The notes below the pieces were generated by a model. The model saw only the letters and a program-made list of their open reading frames with translations, made no database searches and was not told the DNA's origin. This document shows, one piece after another, positions 23,694-33,062 of a stretch of 64,000 nucleotides of DNA (its first letter is position 1; each line of letters opens with the position of its first letter). Position numbers and translations under genes: made by a program. Origin of the DNA: Chitinophaga agrisoli (GTDB lineage: Bacteria; Bacteroidota; Bacteroidia; Chitinophagales; Chitinophagaceae); the NCBI RefSeq assembly GCF_008386695.1, contig NZ_VUOC01000004.1:2482327-2546326 (forward strand). Direction: 5' to 3'.

Positions 23694-25144
23694 GCATAAC
23701 AGCAGACATTGTATTGTTCTTTGCAGCGGGCCTCTTCCTGTATGCCGTAGTGCTGATCTCGTTTTATATCATCATCGCCATTAGTTCCATAGGCGCTACC
23801 CGGCGTTACCTCCACAAAAACGAGTATACGGATTACCGGCTGCTGGCCTCATCGCCCTACGCGCCCTCCGTAAGTATACTGGCGCCGGCCTATAATGAAG
23901 GGCCCAATATCGTAGAGAACGTGCGCTCCCTCCTCTCATTATACTATAACCACCTGGAGCTCGTAGTGATCAACGATGGCAGTAAGGACGACAGCCTGCA
24001 GCGCCTCATAGACGCCTACGGCCTGGAGAAAGTAGACTTTTTTGTCAACAGCCGCATCCCCACCAAAGAGGTACGCGGCGTATACAAAACACGGCATCCC
24101 GCCTACCGCAAACTGGTAGTGGTGGATAAGGTGAACGGCGGTAAAGCAGACGCGCTGAATGTAGGCATTAACATCGCCAGCCACGATTATATCGTTTGCA
24201 TAGATGCAGACTGCATACTCGAACAGGATGCGATCCTGAAAATGATGAAACCATTCCTGGAAGAGGATAAAGGCCGAAAAGTGATCGCCTCCGGCGGTGT
24301 AATACGTATCGCCAATTCCTGCCTGGTAAAGGATGGGCGCATTACCCGCGTATCCTTACCGGATAACTACTGGGCGCGCATGCAGGCGCTGGAGTATATA
24401 CGCGCTTTTTTATTGGGGCGGATGGCCTGGGCGCATTTAAATGGCTTGCTGCTGATCTCCGGCGCATTTGGCGCATTTGATAAAGAGATCGCCATCCGTT
24501 GCGGCGGGTACAAACACAATACCGTAGGGGAAGATATGGAGCTGGTAGTACGTATGCGGGGGTTTATGCACGAGATGGGTTTACCGTATAAAGTAACATA
24601 CATTCCTGATCCGCTTTGCTGGACAGAAGCCCCGGAAAACACCCGCGTACTGGGGCGGCAAAGGAACCGGTGGACAAGAGGCACCATTGAGACCATGCAG
24701 TTCCACCGTATCCTGTTCCTGAACCCACGGTATGATACACTGGGCGTGCTAAGTTATCCTTATTGGCTGTTCTTTGAAATGCTGGCGCCCGCCATAGAGT
24801 TTGCCGGGCTGATTTTCTTTTGTATACTGGCTTCCCTTGGGTTGATCAATTGGCAGATGTTTATCGCATTCCTGCTCTTCATCATTTGCTTTGGCTATCT
24901 CAATTCTATCTTTGCCATCTATATAGAAGTAGCTACGTATAACCAGTACCGCCGGCGCAAAGAGGTCACAAAACTGGTGCTGGCCGCCCTTTCAGAGCCC
25001 TTCATCTTCCACCCTTTTGTAGTATGGTCCGCCATTCGCGGTTATGTGGACTATTTCCGGAAAAGCCGCTCCTGGGGCGAAATGACCCGCAAAGGCTTCC
25101 AAACCGCCAACACTCCCACCGCTACCGGCAACCAGGGCCTATAA
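23690..25144 (+). CDS. Processive family-2 glycosyltransferase (PgaC-like)
   Basis: A 484-residue inner-membrane enzyme. It has one N-terminal membrane helix, a GT2 domain at about residues 60-340 ('SILAPAYNEGPNIVENVRSL', 'LVVINDGSKDDS', 'GGKADALNVGI', 'CIDADCILE', 'GEDMELVVRM' and 'GRQRNRWTRG', the last two being the catalytic Asp and the QxxRW motif of processive synthases), then two to three C-terminal membrane helices. It is likely to polymerise a surface polysaccharide such as poly-N-acetylglucosamine from UDP-sugars. The coupled HEAT protein and the divergent TPR-barrel gene support an export system. Confidence 0.9.
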   Translation: MSITADIVLFFAAGLFLYAVVLISFYIIIAISSIGATRRYLHKNEYTDYRLLASSPYAPSVSILAPAYNEGPNIVENVRSLLSLYYNHLELVVINDGSKDDSLQRLIDAYGLEKVDFFVNSRIPTKEVRGVYKTRHPAYRKLVVVDKVNGGKADALNVGINIASHDYIVCIDADCILEQDAILKMMKPFLEEDKGRKVIASGGVIRIANSCLVKDGRITRVSLPDNYWARMQALEYIRAFLLGRMAWAHLNGLLLISGAFGAFDKEIAIRCGGYKHNTVGEDMELVVRMRGFMHEMGLPYKVTYIPDPLCWTEAPENTRVLGRQRNRWTRGTIETMQFHRILFLNPRYDTLGVLSYPYWLFFEMLAPAIEFAGLIFFCILASLGLINWQMFIAFLLFIICFGYLNSIFAIYIEVATYNQYRRRKEVTKLVLAALSEPFIFHPFVVWSAIRGYVDYFRKSRSWGEMTRKGFQTANTPTATGNQGL

Positions 25145-25891
25145 CCCCAGCGCTGTCTTCAGCTTTGGATACCCGGTCTTACTCACCGGCACCTTAGCCC
25201 CGTTACGCAATATCGCCAAATGATTCTCCTTCTCATATGGCTCTATCCGGGTCACCTGGTTCACATTCAGTATATACGACCGGTGTACCCTCGCAAACTG
25301 CTGCGGGTCCAGTGATTGCTCAAAGAACGACATCGTCTTGTTCTTAAGGAAAGGCCCTTCCTGCGTAACGATCTTCACATAATCATCCGCCGCCTCCAGG
25401 TAATGCACATCCTGTACCGGGATGATCTTGATCTTACCATTGATCTTTACCACAATACGGTTACTCTGCAACGGCGATGCCGCAGCTGTTTCCAGCAGTT
25501 GCGTGGTGTCCGGCGTTGTCGTCGTCGTATTTGTTGATGACTGCCGGTCCAGCCATTTCTGCAACGCCTTTTCAAACCGGTCCTTTGAAAAAGGTTTCAG
25601 CAGATAATCCACCGCATTTACTTCAAATGCACGGATGGCATGTTCCTCAAAAGCAGTGGTAAAGATCACGGCAGGCATCTCCTCTACCAGCTCCAGCATT
25701 TCAAAGCCATTGATCTTAGGCATCTGCACATCCAGGAAAAGGATATCCGGCTGGTGCTGCTGAATAGCTTTCAGCCCCTCAAAACCGTCATTACATTCCT
25801 GCAGTACGGTCACCTGCGGAAAGCCCTGCAGGTATTCCCTTACAACTAAACGGGCCAGCGGCTCATCATCAATTATTATTGCTTTTATCAT
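25139..25891 (-). CDS. LytTR-family response regulator
   Basis: A 250-residue two-component regulator: receiver domain residues 1-120 (phospho-acceptor Asp in 'DILFLDVQMPKINGFE', Lys in 'LLKPFSKDRF'), a Thr-rich linker (TTTTTTPDTT), and a LytTR DNA-binding domain at about residues 145-250 ('VHYLEAADDYVKIVTQEGPF', 'FARVHRSYILNVNQVTRIEP'). It overlaps the partner kinase gene by 23 nt and the convergent GT2 gene by 6 nt. Confidence 0.95.
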   Translation of the reverse strand: MIKAIIIDDEPLARLVVREYLQGFPQVTVLQECNDGFEGLKAIQQHQPDILFLDVQMPKINGFEMLELVEEMPAVIFTTAFEEHAIRAFEVNAVDYLLKPFSKDRFEKALQKWLDRQSSTNTTTTTPDTTQLLETAAASPLQSNRIVVKINGKIKIIPVQDVHYLEAADDYVKIVTQEGPFLKNKTMSFFEQSLDPQQFARVHRSYILNVNQVTRIEPYEKENHLAILRNGAKVPVSKTGYPKLKTALGL

Positions 25892-26987
25892 GTGGTTGCG
25901 GTACTTTAATAAGTGTGGTAAAGATCAGATCATCGCAGCTGGTCTCCAGCAGGTCCTGGCGGGCAAACAGCAGGTATAGCCTGCGCCTGATGGAGCTAAG
26001 GCCAAAACCGGTGCCGCGATGCGGCTGTTGCAGCGCGCTGTCGTACGGGTTCTGCACCTGTACATACAGCATATTATCCTGCACCCAGGCCTTTATAGTG
26101 ATGGTAATAGCGTCTGTAGTATCGTATAAACCGTATTTGATGGCATTCTCCACCACGGGTTGCAGCAGCATGGGCGGCATTAGCAGGGTATCTGTCCCCG
26201 CCTGCGCCACTACTTCTGTAGATAACCGGTGACCAAACCGCACTTTTTCAATATCCAGGTACCATTGCAGGTACTGCAATTCCTCCGGCAGTAATATCCA
26301 TTGCTGGTCTTCCCGGCGCAACGTGCCACGCAGGAAGTCTGACAACCGCAACACCATTTCCCTGGCCTCCTGCGGCCGGATGGCGATCAGCGCATTAATA
26401 GAGTTAAGGCTGTTGAACAGGAAATGCGGTTGCAGCTGCTGGCGCAGCTTATACAGTTCCGCTTCGCGGGATAACCTTTCGGAGGTCTCCTTACGCGCCA
26501 GATCTTCGCGCTGCTCTACCATATCGTAGAATGCCAGGCTGCGCAGACCCATACCGGTGATCACCAGCCAGCCTATAATAAAATGCACCGGCAGCGACTG
26601 GTTAAGCCATTGTGCATAGACGGTATCCAGGTGAAAGAAATACTTAAGCTGACAGGTAGCTGCCGCCAGCCAGAGCCCCGTTAGCACCGTGCTGTAACTG
26701 ATCACAAACACGTACCTGCCTTTACCGGGACGGTAATACGAAAGATTATGATGGATAAGCAGCACCGCAAAGGCCAGCAGCAGCAGATGCACCGCGCTGT
26801 CTGCCCAGGCAATGGCCGGGCTAAGGCGGTACCACTGTATAAGTACCACCCCGTATATCAAAAGAAATACGTAGGTGGTTACTATAAGTGTCCAGCGGAA
26901 GGAGCGGTCTGATAAAGGTCTTTTGATCACAGTGCTTTGTAATTGATGTTTAGTGGCGGAGCGGTTATTGAATGTAAGCCGCCGCAC
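25869..26987 (-). CDS. LytS/YehU-type sensor histidine kinase
   Basis: About 372 residues from GTG 26987; a later GTG (before IKRPLSDRSF) is also possible, as no ATG fits. Four hydrophobic segments span residues about 30-165. The cytoplasmic part has the His_kinase family phospho-acceptor in 'QLQPHFLFNSLNSINALI' and an ATP-binding domain with 'VVENAIKYGL' and 'GTGFGLSSIRRRL'. It pairs with the overlapping LytTR regulator. The signal is not known. Confidence 0.93.
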   Translation of the reverse strand: MRRLTFNNRSATKHQLQSTVIKRPLSDRSFRWTLIVTTYVFLLIYGVVLIQWYRLSPAIAWADSAVHLLLLAFAVLLIHHNLSYYRPGKGRYVFVISYSTVLTGLWLAAATCQLKYFFHLDTVYAQWLNQSLPVHFIIGWLVITGMGLRSLAFYDMVEQREDLARKETSERLSREAELYKLRQQLQPHFLFNSLNSINALIAIRPQEAREMVLRLSDFLRGTLRREDQQWILLPEELQYLQWYLDIEKVRFGHRLSTEVVAQAGTDTLLMPPMLLQPVVENAIKYGLYDTTDAITITIKAWVQDNMLYVQVQNPYDSALQQPHRGTGFGLSSIRRRLYLLFARQDLLETSCDDLIFTTLIKVPQPHDKSNNN

Positions 26988-27015
26988 GCCTGGGCGGATA
27001 GCAGATCAGGAATGC

Positions 27016-27366
27016 TTAACTGAGCTCGATCAGCCGCTGTTCCTGCAGCTGGGCAGATTTAGTCTGCAGCCAGGCTACATAAGCGGTAGCGTCTGTGGGC
27101 TCTTCGATACGGGAGTACAGCTCCATACCGTCAGACAGCTGATCCAGCGTGTACAGCTCCGGTACATTGATGAACTTCCATTCTACCAGCTCCTGTTTCT
27201 GGTTCCTGAAGGCATATTGTTCCTGCAGGCCTATCTCGCGGGCTTTCTGTGTGGCTTCCTGTTTGGTGCCGGCACTGATCAGCCGTAATTGCTCGTCAAA
27301 CTGGGGCATATGGTTACCACTGCCGCAAATGATCTGGTAAACTATTTTCGCTACAAACCAACGCAT
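27016..27366 (-). CDS. DUF4288-like protein
   Basis: A 116-residue soluble protein starting 'MRWFVAKIVYQIICG', which matches the short family named DUF4288 (starting W-x-V-A-K-h-V/I). Its middle 'RLISAGTKQEATQKAREIG' and 'WKFINVPELYTLDQLSDGME' also fit. No biochemical role is known to me. It lies just downstream of the LiaF-like gene end and before the histidine kinase start without overlap to either. Confidence 0.7.
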   Translation of the reverse strand: MRWFVAKIVYQIICGSGNHMPQFDEQLRLISAGTKQEATQKAREIGLQEQYAFRNQKQELVEWKFINVPELYTLDQLSDGMELYSRIEEPTDATAYVAWLQTKSAQLQEQRLIELS

Positions 27367-27437
27367 ACAAATCAAATTTTAAAAAGGGTTAAAAGTTGGC
27401 ATAAAGCCTATCAGCTAAAGAATACAGGTTAAATGGC

Positions 27438-28217
27438 TTAATAACTTTTGATATCCAGGCCGCCAAACACGCAGGTACCTCTGATGATCAGCACCTTATT
27501 AGGATCGGGTTTGATCAGCTCCACCGCACGTTTGTCCTCTACCCCACCCAGGATGGTGTTGATCTCCATCTTCACATCCCAGTTGGAAGGCACTATCAGC
27601 TCTACCCCGCCAAAGATGGTGGTGGTATCCAGTATCACCGTACCTTCAAAATCTGCCTGGGTAAGGTTGATCTCTGACCCGCCAAACACGGAGGTAACAT
27701 CGCCGCCCCGGAAGTTCTTGGAGAGTACGATCCTGTCTACCCCGCCAAAGATGGCCGTAGCGCTGAGATAATCCTCTGAGAGATAATCCGCCACTTTTTC
27801 ATGGCGCTTGACGGCTTGATCCTTATAAGCCTCGTCATCCCAGCGGCGCTTCCGGTATTCCCGGTTCCGGTGATAAGAAGGACGTTTGGTTAACATAAAC
27901 ACCCCTATGATCACCAATATTAAAGGCCAGCCATACCGGGCAAAGTCGAAAGTAAGGATCCCCATATCCTTCAGCAGGAAGATCGTACCCACCAGGATCA
28001 TCACAAACCAGGGCCCGCCCCGGAAATTATGTTTAAGGCCTACCAGTAAACCGATGACGATCACCAGCGTCTGCCAGGAAAATACCCAATGCGGTACGCC
28101 CAGGTCCATATTCTGAAGGAACAGGAAGGTGCCCACAGTAATGAGGATAATACCTCCCCATATGCTTTTGCCTCTTCTCGGGTCCACTATATTTTGCTTC
28201 TCGTTTTGAATTTCCAT
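27438..28217 (-). CDS. LiaF-like membrane protein (cell-envelope stress family)
   Basis: About 259 residues from the ATG at 28217. Four short hydrophobic helices span residues about 20-110 ('IWGGIILITVGTFLFLQNMD', 'TLVIVIGLLVGLKHN', 'WFVMILVGTIFLLKDMG', 'WPLILVIIGVFML'), followed by an Arg/Tyr-rich linker and a C-terminal repeat domain with four GG-phi motifs ('IFGGVDRIVLSKNF', 'VFGGSEINLTQADF', 'IFGGVELIVPSNWDV', 'VFGGLDI'). This is the LiaF/DUF5668 layout. In Firmicutes LiaF restrains an envelope-stress kinase; in Bacteroidota the role is unclear. A LytS-type kinase pair lies a few hundred bp away. Confidence 0.85.
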   Translation of the reverse strand: MEIQNEKQNIVDPRRGKSIWGGIILITVGTFLFLQNMDLGVPHWVFSWQTLVIVIGLLVGLKHNFRGGPWFVMILVGTIFLLKDMGILTFDFARYGWPLILVIIGVFMLTKRPSYHRNREYRKRRWDDEAYKDQAVKRHEKVADYLSEDYLSATAIFGGVDRIVLSKNFRGGDVTSVFGGSEINLTQADFEGTVILDTTTIFGGVELIVPSNWDVKMEINTILGGVEDKRAVELIKPDPNKVLIIRGTCVFGGLDIKSY

Positions 28218-28422
28218 TTTTGTAAGATTGTGATACAAAACTAGGACGGGGAGGCGGGTACTTCAAGCCCATTTAGGCTAAAAATACCTGAGTTCCGGTA
28301 AACGGGGGTAAAAGACCGGCGAAATTGCATTTCCTTTGCCCGTACTTCCATTTTGGCCGTCCAAACGGCGTAAACCAGGGGGGTGAAACCCACAAATCGT
28401 ACCGGTGAATAGTAAATCGTAT

Positions 28423-28430
28423 TACCTTTG
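28423..28430 (+). promoter_or_regulatory. -7 element of the first isocitrate dehydrogenase gene
   Basis: TACCTTTG matches TAnnTTTG, 32 bp before the ATG. Confidence 0.45.
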
Positions 28431-28462
28431 CGCTCGATTATATCACATAAAGAAACTGTTTT

Positions 28463-29728
28463 ATGCCGGCAGAAAAGATTGTAATGACCAATGGGCAGTT
28501 GAAGGTTCCTGAGCATCCCATTATCCCTTTTATAGAGGGCGACGGAATAGGCCCCGATATCTGGGCCGCCAGTGTGCGCGTATTTGACGCCGCCGTGGCC
28601 AAAGCCTATGATAACAAGCGCAAGATTGAGTGGAAAGAAGTGCTGGCGGGCGAAAAAGCCTTCCAGGCAACCGGAGAATGGCTGCCAAAGGCCACCCTGG
28701 ACGCGTTTAAGGAGTACCTGATCTCCATCAAAGGCCCCCTGACCACCCCGGTGGGCGGCGGTATCCGCTCCCTGAACGTGGCTATGCGCCAGGAACTGGA
28801 CCTGTACGCCTGCGTTAGGCCCGTACGTTGGTTCAACAAAGTGCCTTCCCCCCTGCGTCATCCGGAAAACGTGAACATGGTGATCTTCCGTGAGAACACA
28901 GAAGATATATATGCCGGTATTGAATATATGTACGGTACCCCGGAAGCGCAGAAACTGCTCAACTTCCTCCAGAACGACCTGGGCGTAAAGAAGATCCGTT
29001 TCCCGGAAACCTCCTCCCTGGGCATCAAACCCGTTTCCAAAGACGGCACAGAAAGGCTGGTACGCTCTGCCATCCTCTACGCTATCGAACATAAACTGCC
29101 CTCTGTGACCCTGGTGCACAAAGGCAACATCATGAAATTTACCGAAGGCGGCTTCAAGAACTGGGGCTACGAGCTGGCTAAACGCGAGTTTGGCGAGCAG
29201 GTATACACCTGGGAAGACTGGGAAGCCACCAAAAAGGCAGCAGGCGAAGACGCTGCCAACAAAGAGCTGAACATTGCCCTGGCCCACAAAAAGATCCTGA
29301 TCAAGGACGTGATTGCAGACAACTTCCTGCAACAGATCCTGCTGGCCCCCCAGGACTACTCCGTAGTAGCCACCCTGAACCTGAACGGCGACTATATCTC
29401 AGACGCCTCTGCAGCTGCAGTAGGCGGTATAGGCATCGCGCCCGGTGGTAACATCAACTACATTACCGGCCACGCCGTATTTGAAGCTACCCACGGTACA
29501 GCGCCCCGCTTTGCCAACACCAATACCATGAACCCCAGCTCCGTGATCCTGAGCGGCGTAATGATGCTGGAATATATGGGCTGGAAAGAAGCGGCGGATA
29601 TTATCGTACACGGTCTGAGCACCGCCATCATGCGCAAACGTGTGACCATCGATTTCTATAAACTGATGGATGATGCCACCCTGGTATCTACAAGCGAGTT
29701 TGCAGACGAGATCATTAAACAGATGTAA
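28463..29728 (+). CDS. icd: Isocitrate dehydrogenase, E. coli Icd type
   Basis: A 421-residue TCA-cycle enzyme converting isocitrate to 2-oxoglutarate. It follows the E. coli homodimeric form along its length: '[12 protein letters not shown]', substrate loop '[20 protein letters not shown]' (its Ser is the phosphorylation site in E. coli), '[12 protein letters not shown]', '[20 protein letters not shown]' and 'FEATHGTAP'. At the coenzyme positions equivalent to E. coli K344, Y345, Y391 and R395 it has R, F, I and K, so it matches neither the classic NADP nor the classic NAD set. The retained positive charges favour NADP. A second, unrelated-type dehydrogenase follows 105 bp later. Confidence 0.96.
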   Translation: MPAEKIVMTNGQLKVPEHPIIPFIEGDGIGPDIWAASVRVFDAAVAKAYDNKRKIEWKEVLAGEKAFQATGEWLPKATLDAFKEYLISIKGPLTTPVGGGIRSLNVAMRQELDLYACVRPVRWFNKVPSPLRHPENVNMVIFRENTEDIYAGIEYMYGTPEAQKLLNFLQNDLGVKKIRFPETSSLGIKPVSKDGTERLVRSAILYAIEHKLPSVTLVHKGNIMKFTEGGFKNWGYELAKREFGEQVYTWEDWEATKKAAGEDAANKELNIALAHKKILIKDVIADNFLQQILLAPQDYSVVATLNLNGDYISDASAAAVGGIGIAPGGNINYITGHAVFEATHGTAPRFANTNTMNPSSVILSGVMMLEYMGWKEAADIIVHGLSTAIMRKRVTIDFYKLMDDATLVSTSEFADEIIKQM

Positions 29729-29833
29729 TTGGCGAAAGCCCTTTGGAATTTGTACCACGTTATAGTATATTTCGGGTTTATCTTATGTGAAAAACAGTTG
29801 TAGATAACCTTATTAATTTAAAAACCACCTGAA

Positions 29834-31066
29834 ATGGCAGAAAAGATCAAAGTCGCAAATCCAGTTGTGGAACTGGATGGAGATGAGATGACACGGATCA
29901 TCTGGAAGTTCATTAAAGACAAACTGATACTCCCTTACCTGGACGTGGATATTAAATACTTTGACCTCGGTGTGGAATACCGCGATCAAACGGACGACCA
30001 GGTAACAGTAGATGCGGCTAACGCCATCAGGCAGTACGGCGTAGGTATCAAATGTGCTACCATCACCCCGGATGAAGCCCGTGTAAAGGAATTTAACCTG
30101 AAACAGATGTGGAAATCGCCCAACGGCACCATCCGTAATATCCTGGATGGCACCGTATTCCGCGAGCCCATCGTTATGAAGAACGTACCCCGCCTGGTAC
30201 CCAACTGGACAGCCCCTATCTGCATTGGCCGTCACGCATTTGGCGACCAGTACCGCGCTACCGACTTCGTGACCAAAGGCAAGGGTAAGCTCACCATCAC
30301 CTTCGAAGGCGAAAATGGCGAGAAGATCCAGCACGAGGTGTACAACTTTAAAGGCGACGGCGTAGCCCTGGCTATGTACAACACAGACGAGTCCATTAAA
30401 GGTTTTGCACGCGCCTGCTTTAACCAGGCCCTGCTCAAAAAATGGCCCCTGTACCTGAGCACCAAGAACACCATCCTCAAAAAATACGATGGCCGCTTCA
30501 AAGACATCTTTGAAGATATCTATGAGAACGAGTTCAAAGCCGAGTTCGAAAAGAACAACCTGGTATATGAGCACCGTTTGATCGATGACATGGTGGCCAG
30601 CGCCCTGAAATGGAACGGTAACTTTGTATGGGCCTGTAAGAACTACGATGGCGACGTACAATCCGATACCGTAGCGCAAGGTTTTGGCTCCCTGGGCTTA
30701 ATGACCTCTACACTGGTTACGCCAGACGGTAAGACCATGGAAGCAGAAGCTGCCCACGGTACCGTAACCCGTCACTACCGCGACCACCAGGCCGGCAAAC
30801 CTACTTCCACTAACCCCATCGCTTCCATCTTCGCATGGACCCGTGGTCTGGAATTCCGTGGCCGCCTGGATAACAACCAGGAGCTGATCAACTTCTGTCA
30901 CGCACTGGAGCAGGTTTGTATCGAAGTCGTTGAAAGCGGCAAGATGACCAAAGACCTGGCCGTATGTATCCATGGCAACAAAGTGGAGCATGGCAAACAC
31001 TTCCTGTATACGGAAGAGTTCCTGCAGGAGCTGGATAACGCTCTGAAAGTGAAACTGGCTAAGTAA
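29834..31066 (+). CDS. NADP-dependent isocitrate dehydrogenase, eukaryote-like type II
   Basis: A 410-residue enzyme of the family that includes eukaryotic cytosolic/mitochondrial IDH: '[16 protein letters not shown]', '[20 protein letters not shown]', '[20 protein letters not shown]', '[16 protein letters not shown]', '[14 protein letters not shown]', '[20 protein letters not shown]'. This type is normally NADP-specific. It shares the reaction but little sequence with the Icd encoded just upstream. A strong terminator closes the pair. Carrying both types side by side suggests separate coenzyme, affinity or growth-state roles. Confidence 0.97.
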   Translation: MAEKIKVANPVVELDGDEMTRIIWKFIKDKLILPYLDVDIKYFDLGVEYRDQTDDQVTVDAANAIRQYGVGIKCATITPDEARVKEFNLKQMWKSPNGTIRNILDGTVFREPIVMKNVPRLVPNWTAPICIGRHAFGDQYRATDFVTKGKGKLTITFEGENGEKIQHEVYNFKGDGVALAMYNTDESIKGFARACFNQALLKKWPLYLSTKNTILKKYDGRFKDIFEDIYENEFKAEFEKNNLVYEHRLIDDMVASALKWNGNFVWACKNYDGDVQSDTVAQGFGSLGLMTSTLVTPDGKTMEAEAAHGTVTRHYRDHQAGKPTSTNPIASIFAWTRGLEFRGRLDNNQELINFCHALEQVCIEVVESGKMTKDLAVCIHGNKVEHGKHFLYTEEFLQELDNALKVKLAK

Positions 31067-31081
31067 AAAATACAACGCATA

Positions 31082-31121
31082 AAAAAGGGTCTGACCATCA
31101 CTTATTGGTCAGACCCTTTTT
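31082..31121. terminator. Bidirectional terminator
   Basis: AAAAAGGGTCTGACCA and its perfect complement TGGTCAGACCCTTTTT form a 16-bp stem with an 8-nt loop, between the convergent isocitrate dehydrogenase and L,D-transpeptidase genes. A-run and T-run allow use on both strands. Confidence 0.93.
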
Positions 31122-31137
31122 GTATCTGAATATTTTC

Positions 31138-32793
31138 CTATAATCCGATCTGTTTCCGCAGGCTCCGGTCCTCCCCATAGATATCCTCGTGGAATACCAG
31201 CCGCTGCCCCTCTCCTGTGGCGGAGAAATAACGTATGTAGATGGGTATCCGGCGGGTAAAGTTCACCTGCTTCTTCTCCTGGCTCGCCAGCCAGTACCGC
31301 ACGCTATCCCGCAGGTTACGCTGGGGATCCCCTTTTATAAGATACATGGCCAGGCTATCCCATTGCTGCACCCTTACGCACCCATGGCTCAGCGCCCGGT
31401 AAGCATTGCCAAACAGCCCGCGGGCATTGGTATCATGCAGGTACACGCTGTATTTGTTCATAAAATTGAACTTGATAATACCCAGGGAATTATCCTCCCC
31501 ATCCATCTGCCGCAGCACGTATGGGAAATGGCCGCGGTGCAGTTTGGTCCAGTCAATGGAGTCAGGATCCACCGCGTTACCGTACCGGTCTATCACTTCC
31601 AGGTTCTTTTCCGCCAGGTAATTGACATTCCTGCGGATGGCAGGCAGCATTTCCTTGAACACAATGCTATACGGCACGCTCCAGTAAGGGAACATCACAA
31701 AATTGGTCATCCTGGAATTGAGTAACGGCGTGCGGGTATTAGGTTTGCCCACGATCACCCGGGATGCCACGGCTACCTTCCCGCTGTCTATCACCTGCAT
31801 TTCAAATGCCGGCAAATTCACCATAAGATAACGTACCGGCAAGGTATCCGGCAGCTTGCGCCAGCGGTCCAGGTTAACTGCCACCTGTACTTCCCAGTCA
31901 TAAAGGGAGCGGTTCAGCATCTGGCGGGTCTTTTTGCCCGCTACCCCGTCCGGGTACAGGTTAAACTCCCGCTGGAACGCCTTGATCCCCGTTTTAAGCA
32001 GGGAGGTATCCCCCGCATGCCCGGTAGTATCCAGGAACGCGCCCTGCACTAACCTGTTCAGTAACAACTGTTTAAAGGCCGCGGTATCCGTATAGTTCTC
32101 CGGTATCGTATCCCAGTGGAGGCCGGCATATTTCTCCCGGAAACTGCGGAGGCTCTGCTTAAGCGCCTGGTAACCGGCATGGGCCGGCTCCAGCCGTTGC
32201 AGCGCGGCGGTAATATTCTTTTGCGCCAGCGCCTGTTGTAACAGGGCGTTCAGCGCGGTATCTGTAAAAGCGGAATCCGGGCGCAGGGTAACGCTATCCC
32301 GGGGGGCTACGCCATAATGCAGATGGGTAGCCATTTTCATAAATGCGTCTGTGAGCATCACATCCACCTTGGCCCAGAGCGCGGCGTCCTTACGGGCGGT
32401 ATCATTTGTTTTTACCTGCTGCAGGGCGGCCGTAAGCTGGCCGGAGTGGTACTGGGCCGGGGAAAGACCGGCGTCCAGGGCATGCTGTACCATGTACAGC
32501 ATGGAGTCCGCGCCGGCATTGGCGGTACCGTTTTCAGACCATTGGGGCGCATTGTTATGCTGCGCATAGAAATATTGTACGGCGGTGGTCATGGAATGTA
32601 CGCTGTCCTCCATAACACCGTTATTATCCGCCATATAACCAACGCGGTCTGCAATATTCTCCGGAATGGCCTCCTGCAATTCTTTAATGTCCTGTACAAT
32701 GGCTTTTTGGGGCGCCTTTTTATGACCGCAGGCTGCCAATATACTGGTTACCGTTAGGGCGCATAAAAAGCGGCCGATATTTGTCCCTTTCAT
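31138..32793 (-). CDS. L,D-transpeptidase lipoprotein (YcbB-like)
   Basis: A 551-residue cell-wall enzyme. It has a lipoprotein signal with lipobox ILAAC (Cys22), a helical N-terminal scaffold (about 60-240), a peptidoglycan-binding repeat (about 268-300, 'LLKTGIKAFQREFNLYPDGV' followed by KTRQML), and a YkuD domain (about 330-480) with the catalytic 'YRALSHGCVRVQQWDSLAMY' (His and Cys present). It would form 3-3 cross-links or attach proteins to peptidoglycan. The length and domain order fit E. coli YcbB/LdtD. The gene stands alone, convergent to the isocitrate dehydrogenases. Confidence 0.93.
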   Translation of the reverse strand: MKGTNIGRFLCALTVTSILAACGHKKAPQKAIVQDIKELQEAIPENIADRVGYMADNNGVMEDSVHSMTTAVQYFYAQHNNAPQWSENGTANAGADSMLYMVQHALDAGLSPAQYHSGQLTAALQQVKTNDTARKDAALWAKVDVMLTDAFMKMATHLHYGVAPRDSVTLRPDSAFTDTALNALLQQALAQKNITAALQRLEPAHAGYQALKQSLRSFREKYAGLHWDTIPENYTDTAAFKQLLLNRLVQGAFLDTTGHAGDTSLLKTGIKAFQREFNLYPDGVAGKKTRQMLNRSLYDWEVQVAVNLDRWRKLPDTLPVRYLMVNLPAFEMQVIDSGKVAVASRVIVGKPNTRTPLLNSRMTNFVMFPYWSVPYSIVFKEMLPAIRRNVNYLAEKNLEVIDRYGNAVDPDSIDWTKLHRGHFPYVLRQMDGEDNSLGIIKFNFMNKYSVYLHDTNARGLFGNAYRALSHGCVRVQQWDSLAMYLIKGDPQRNLRDSVRYWLASQEKKQVNFTRRIPIYIRYFSATGEGQRLVFHEDIYGEDRSLRKQIGL

Positions 32794-33062
32794 TAGTTGT
32801 GTTGACTGTCCTGGGTTTTAAAGTTAAAGATTTGCAAATACTGTGCTGGGATTTTTGGGGGAACGATGGAAAATGCTTGGTGAACGACCGGATTAATGTG
32901 TTGATGTACTGCCCTTAGGCGGGGTTGGAATGGGTACATGGATGTAAATGGGTTTTGATTTACGTGCCCCCCTGACACCTTTATTTACAACAATTCTTCT
33001 TTACAAAAAGGAATTGGATAAAACGTAATATACTGGTAACTGCCTGTTTCATGATATTTATG

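Noticed and set aside
28241-29332. Long open frame antisense to the icd gene (minus strand)
   Set aside because: It is a shadow of a strongly conserved enzyme gene. The translation has no family features and several low-likelihood stretches.
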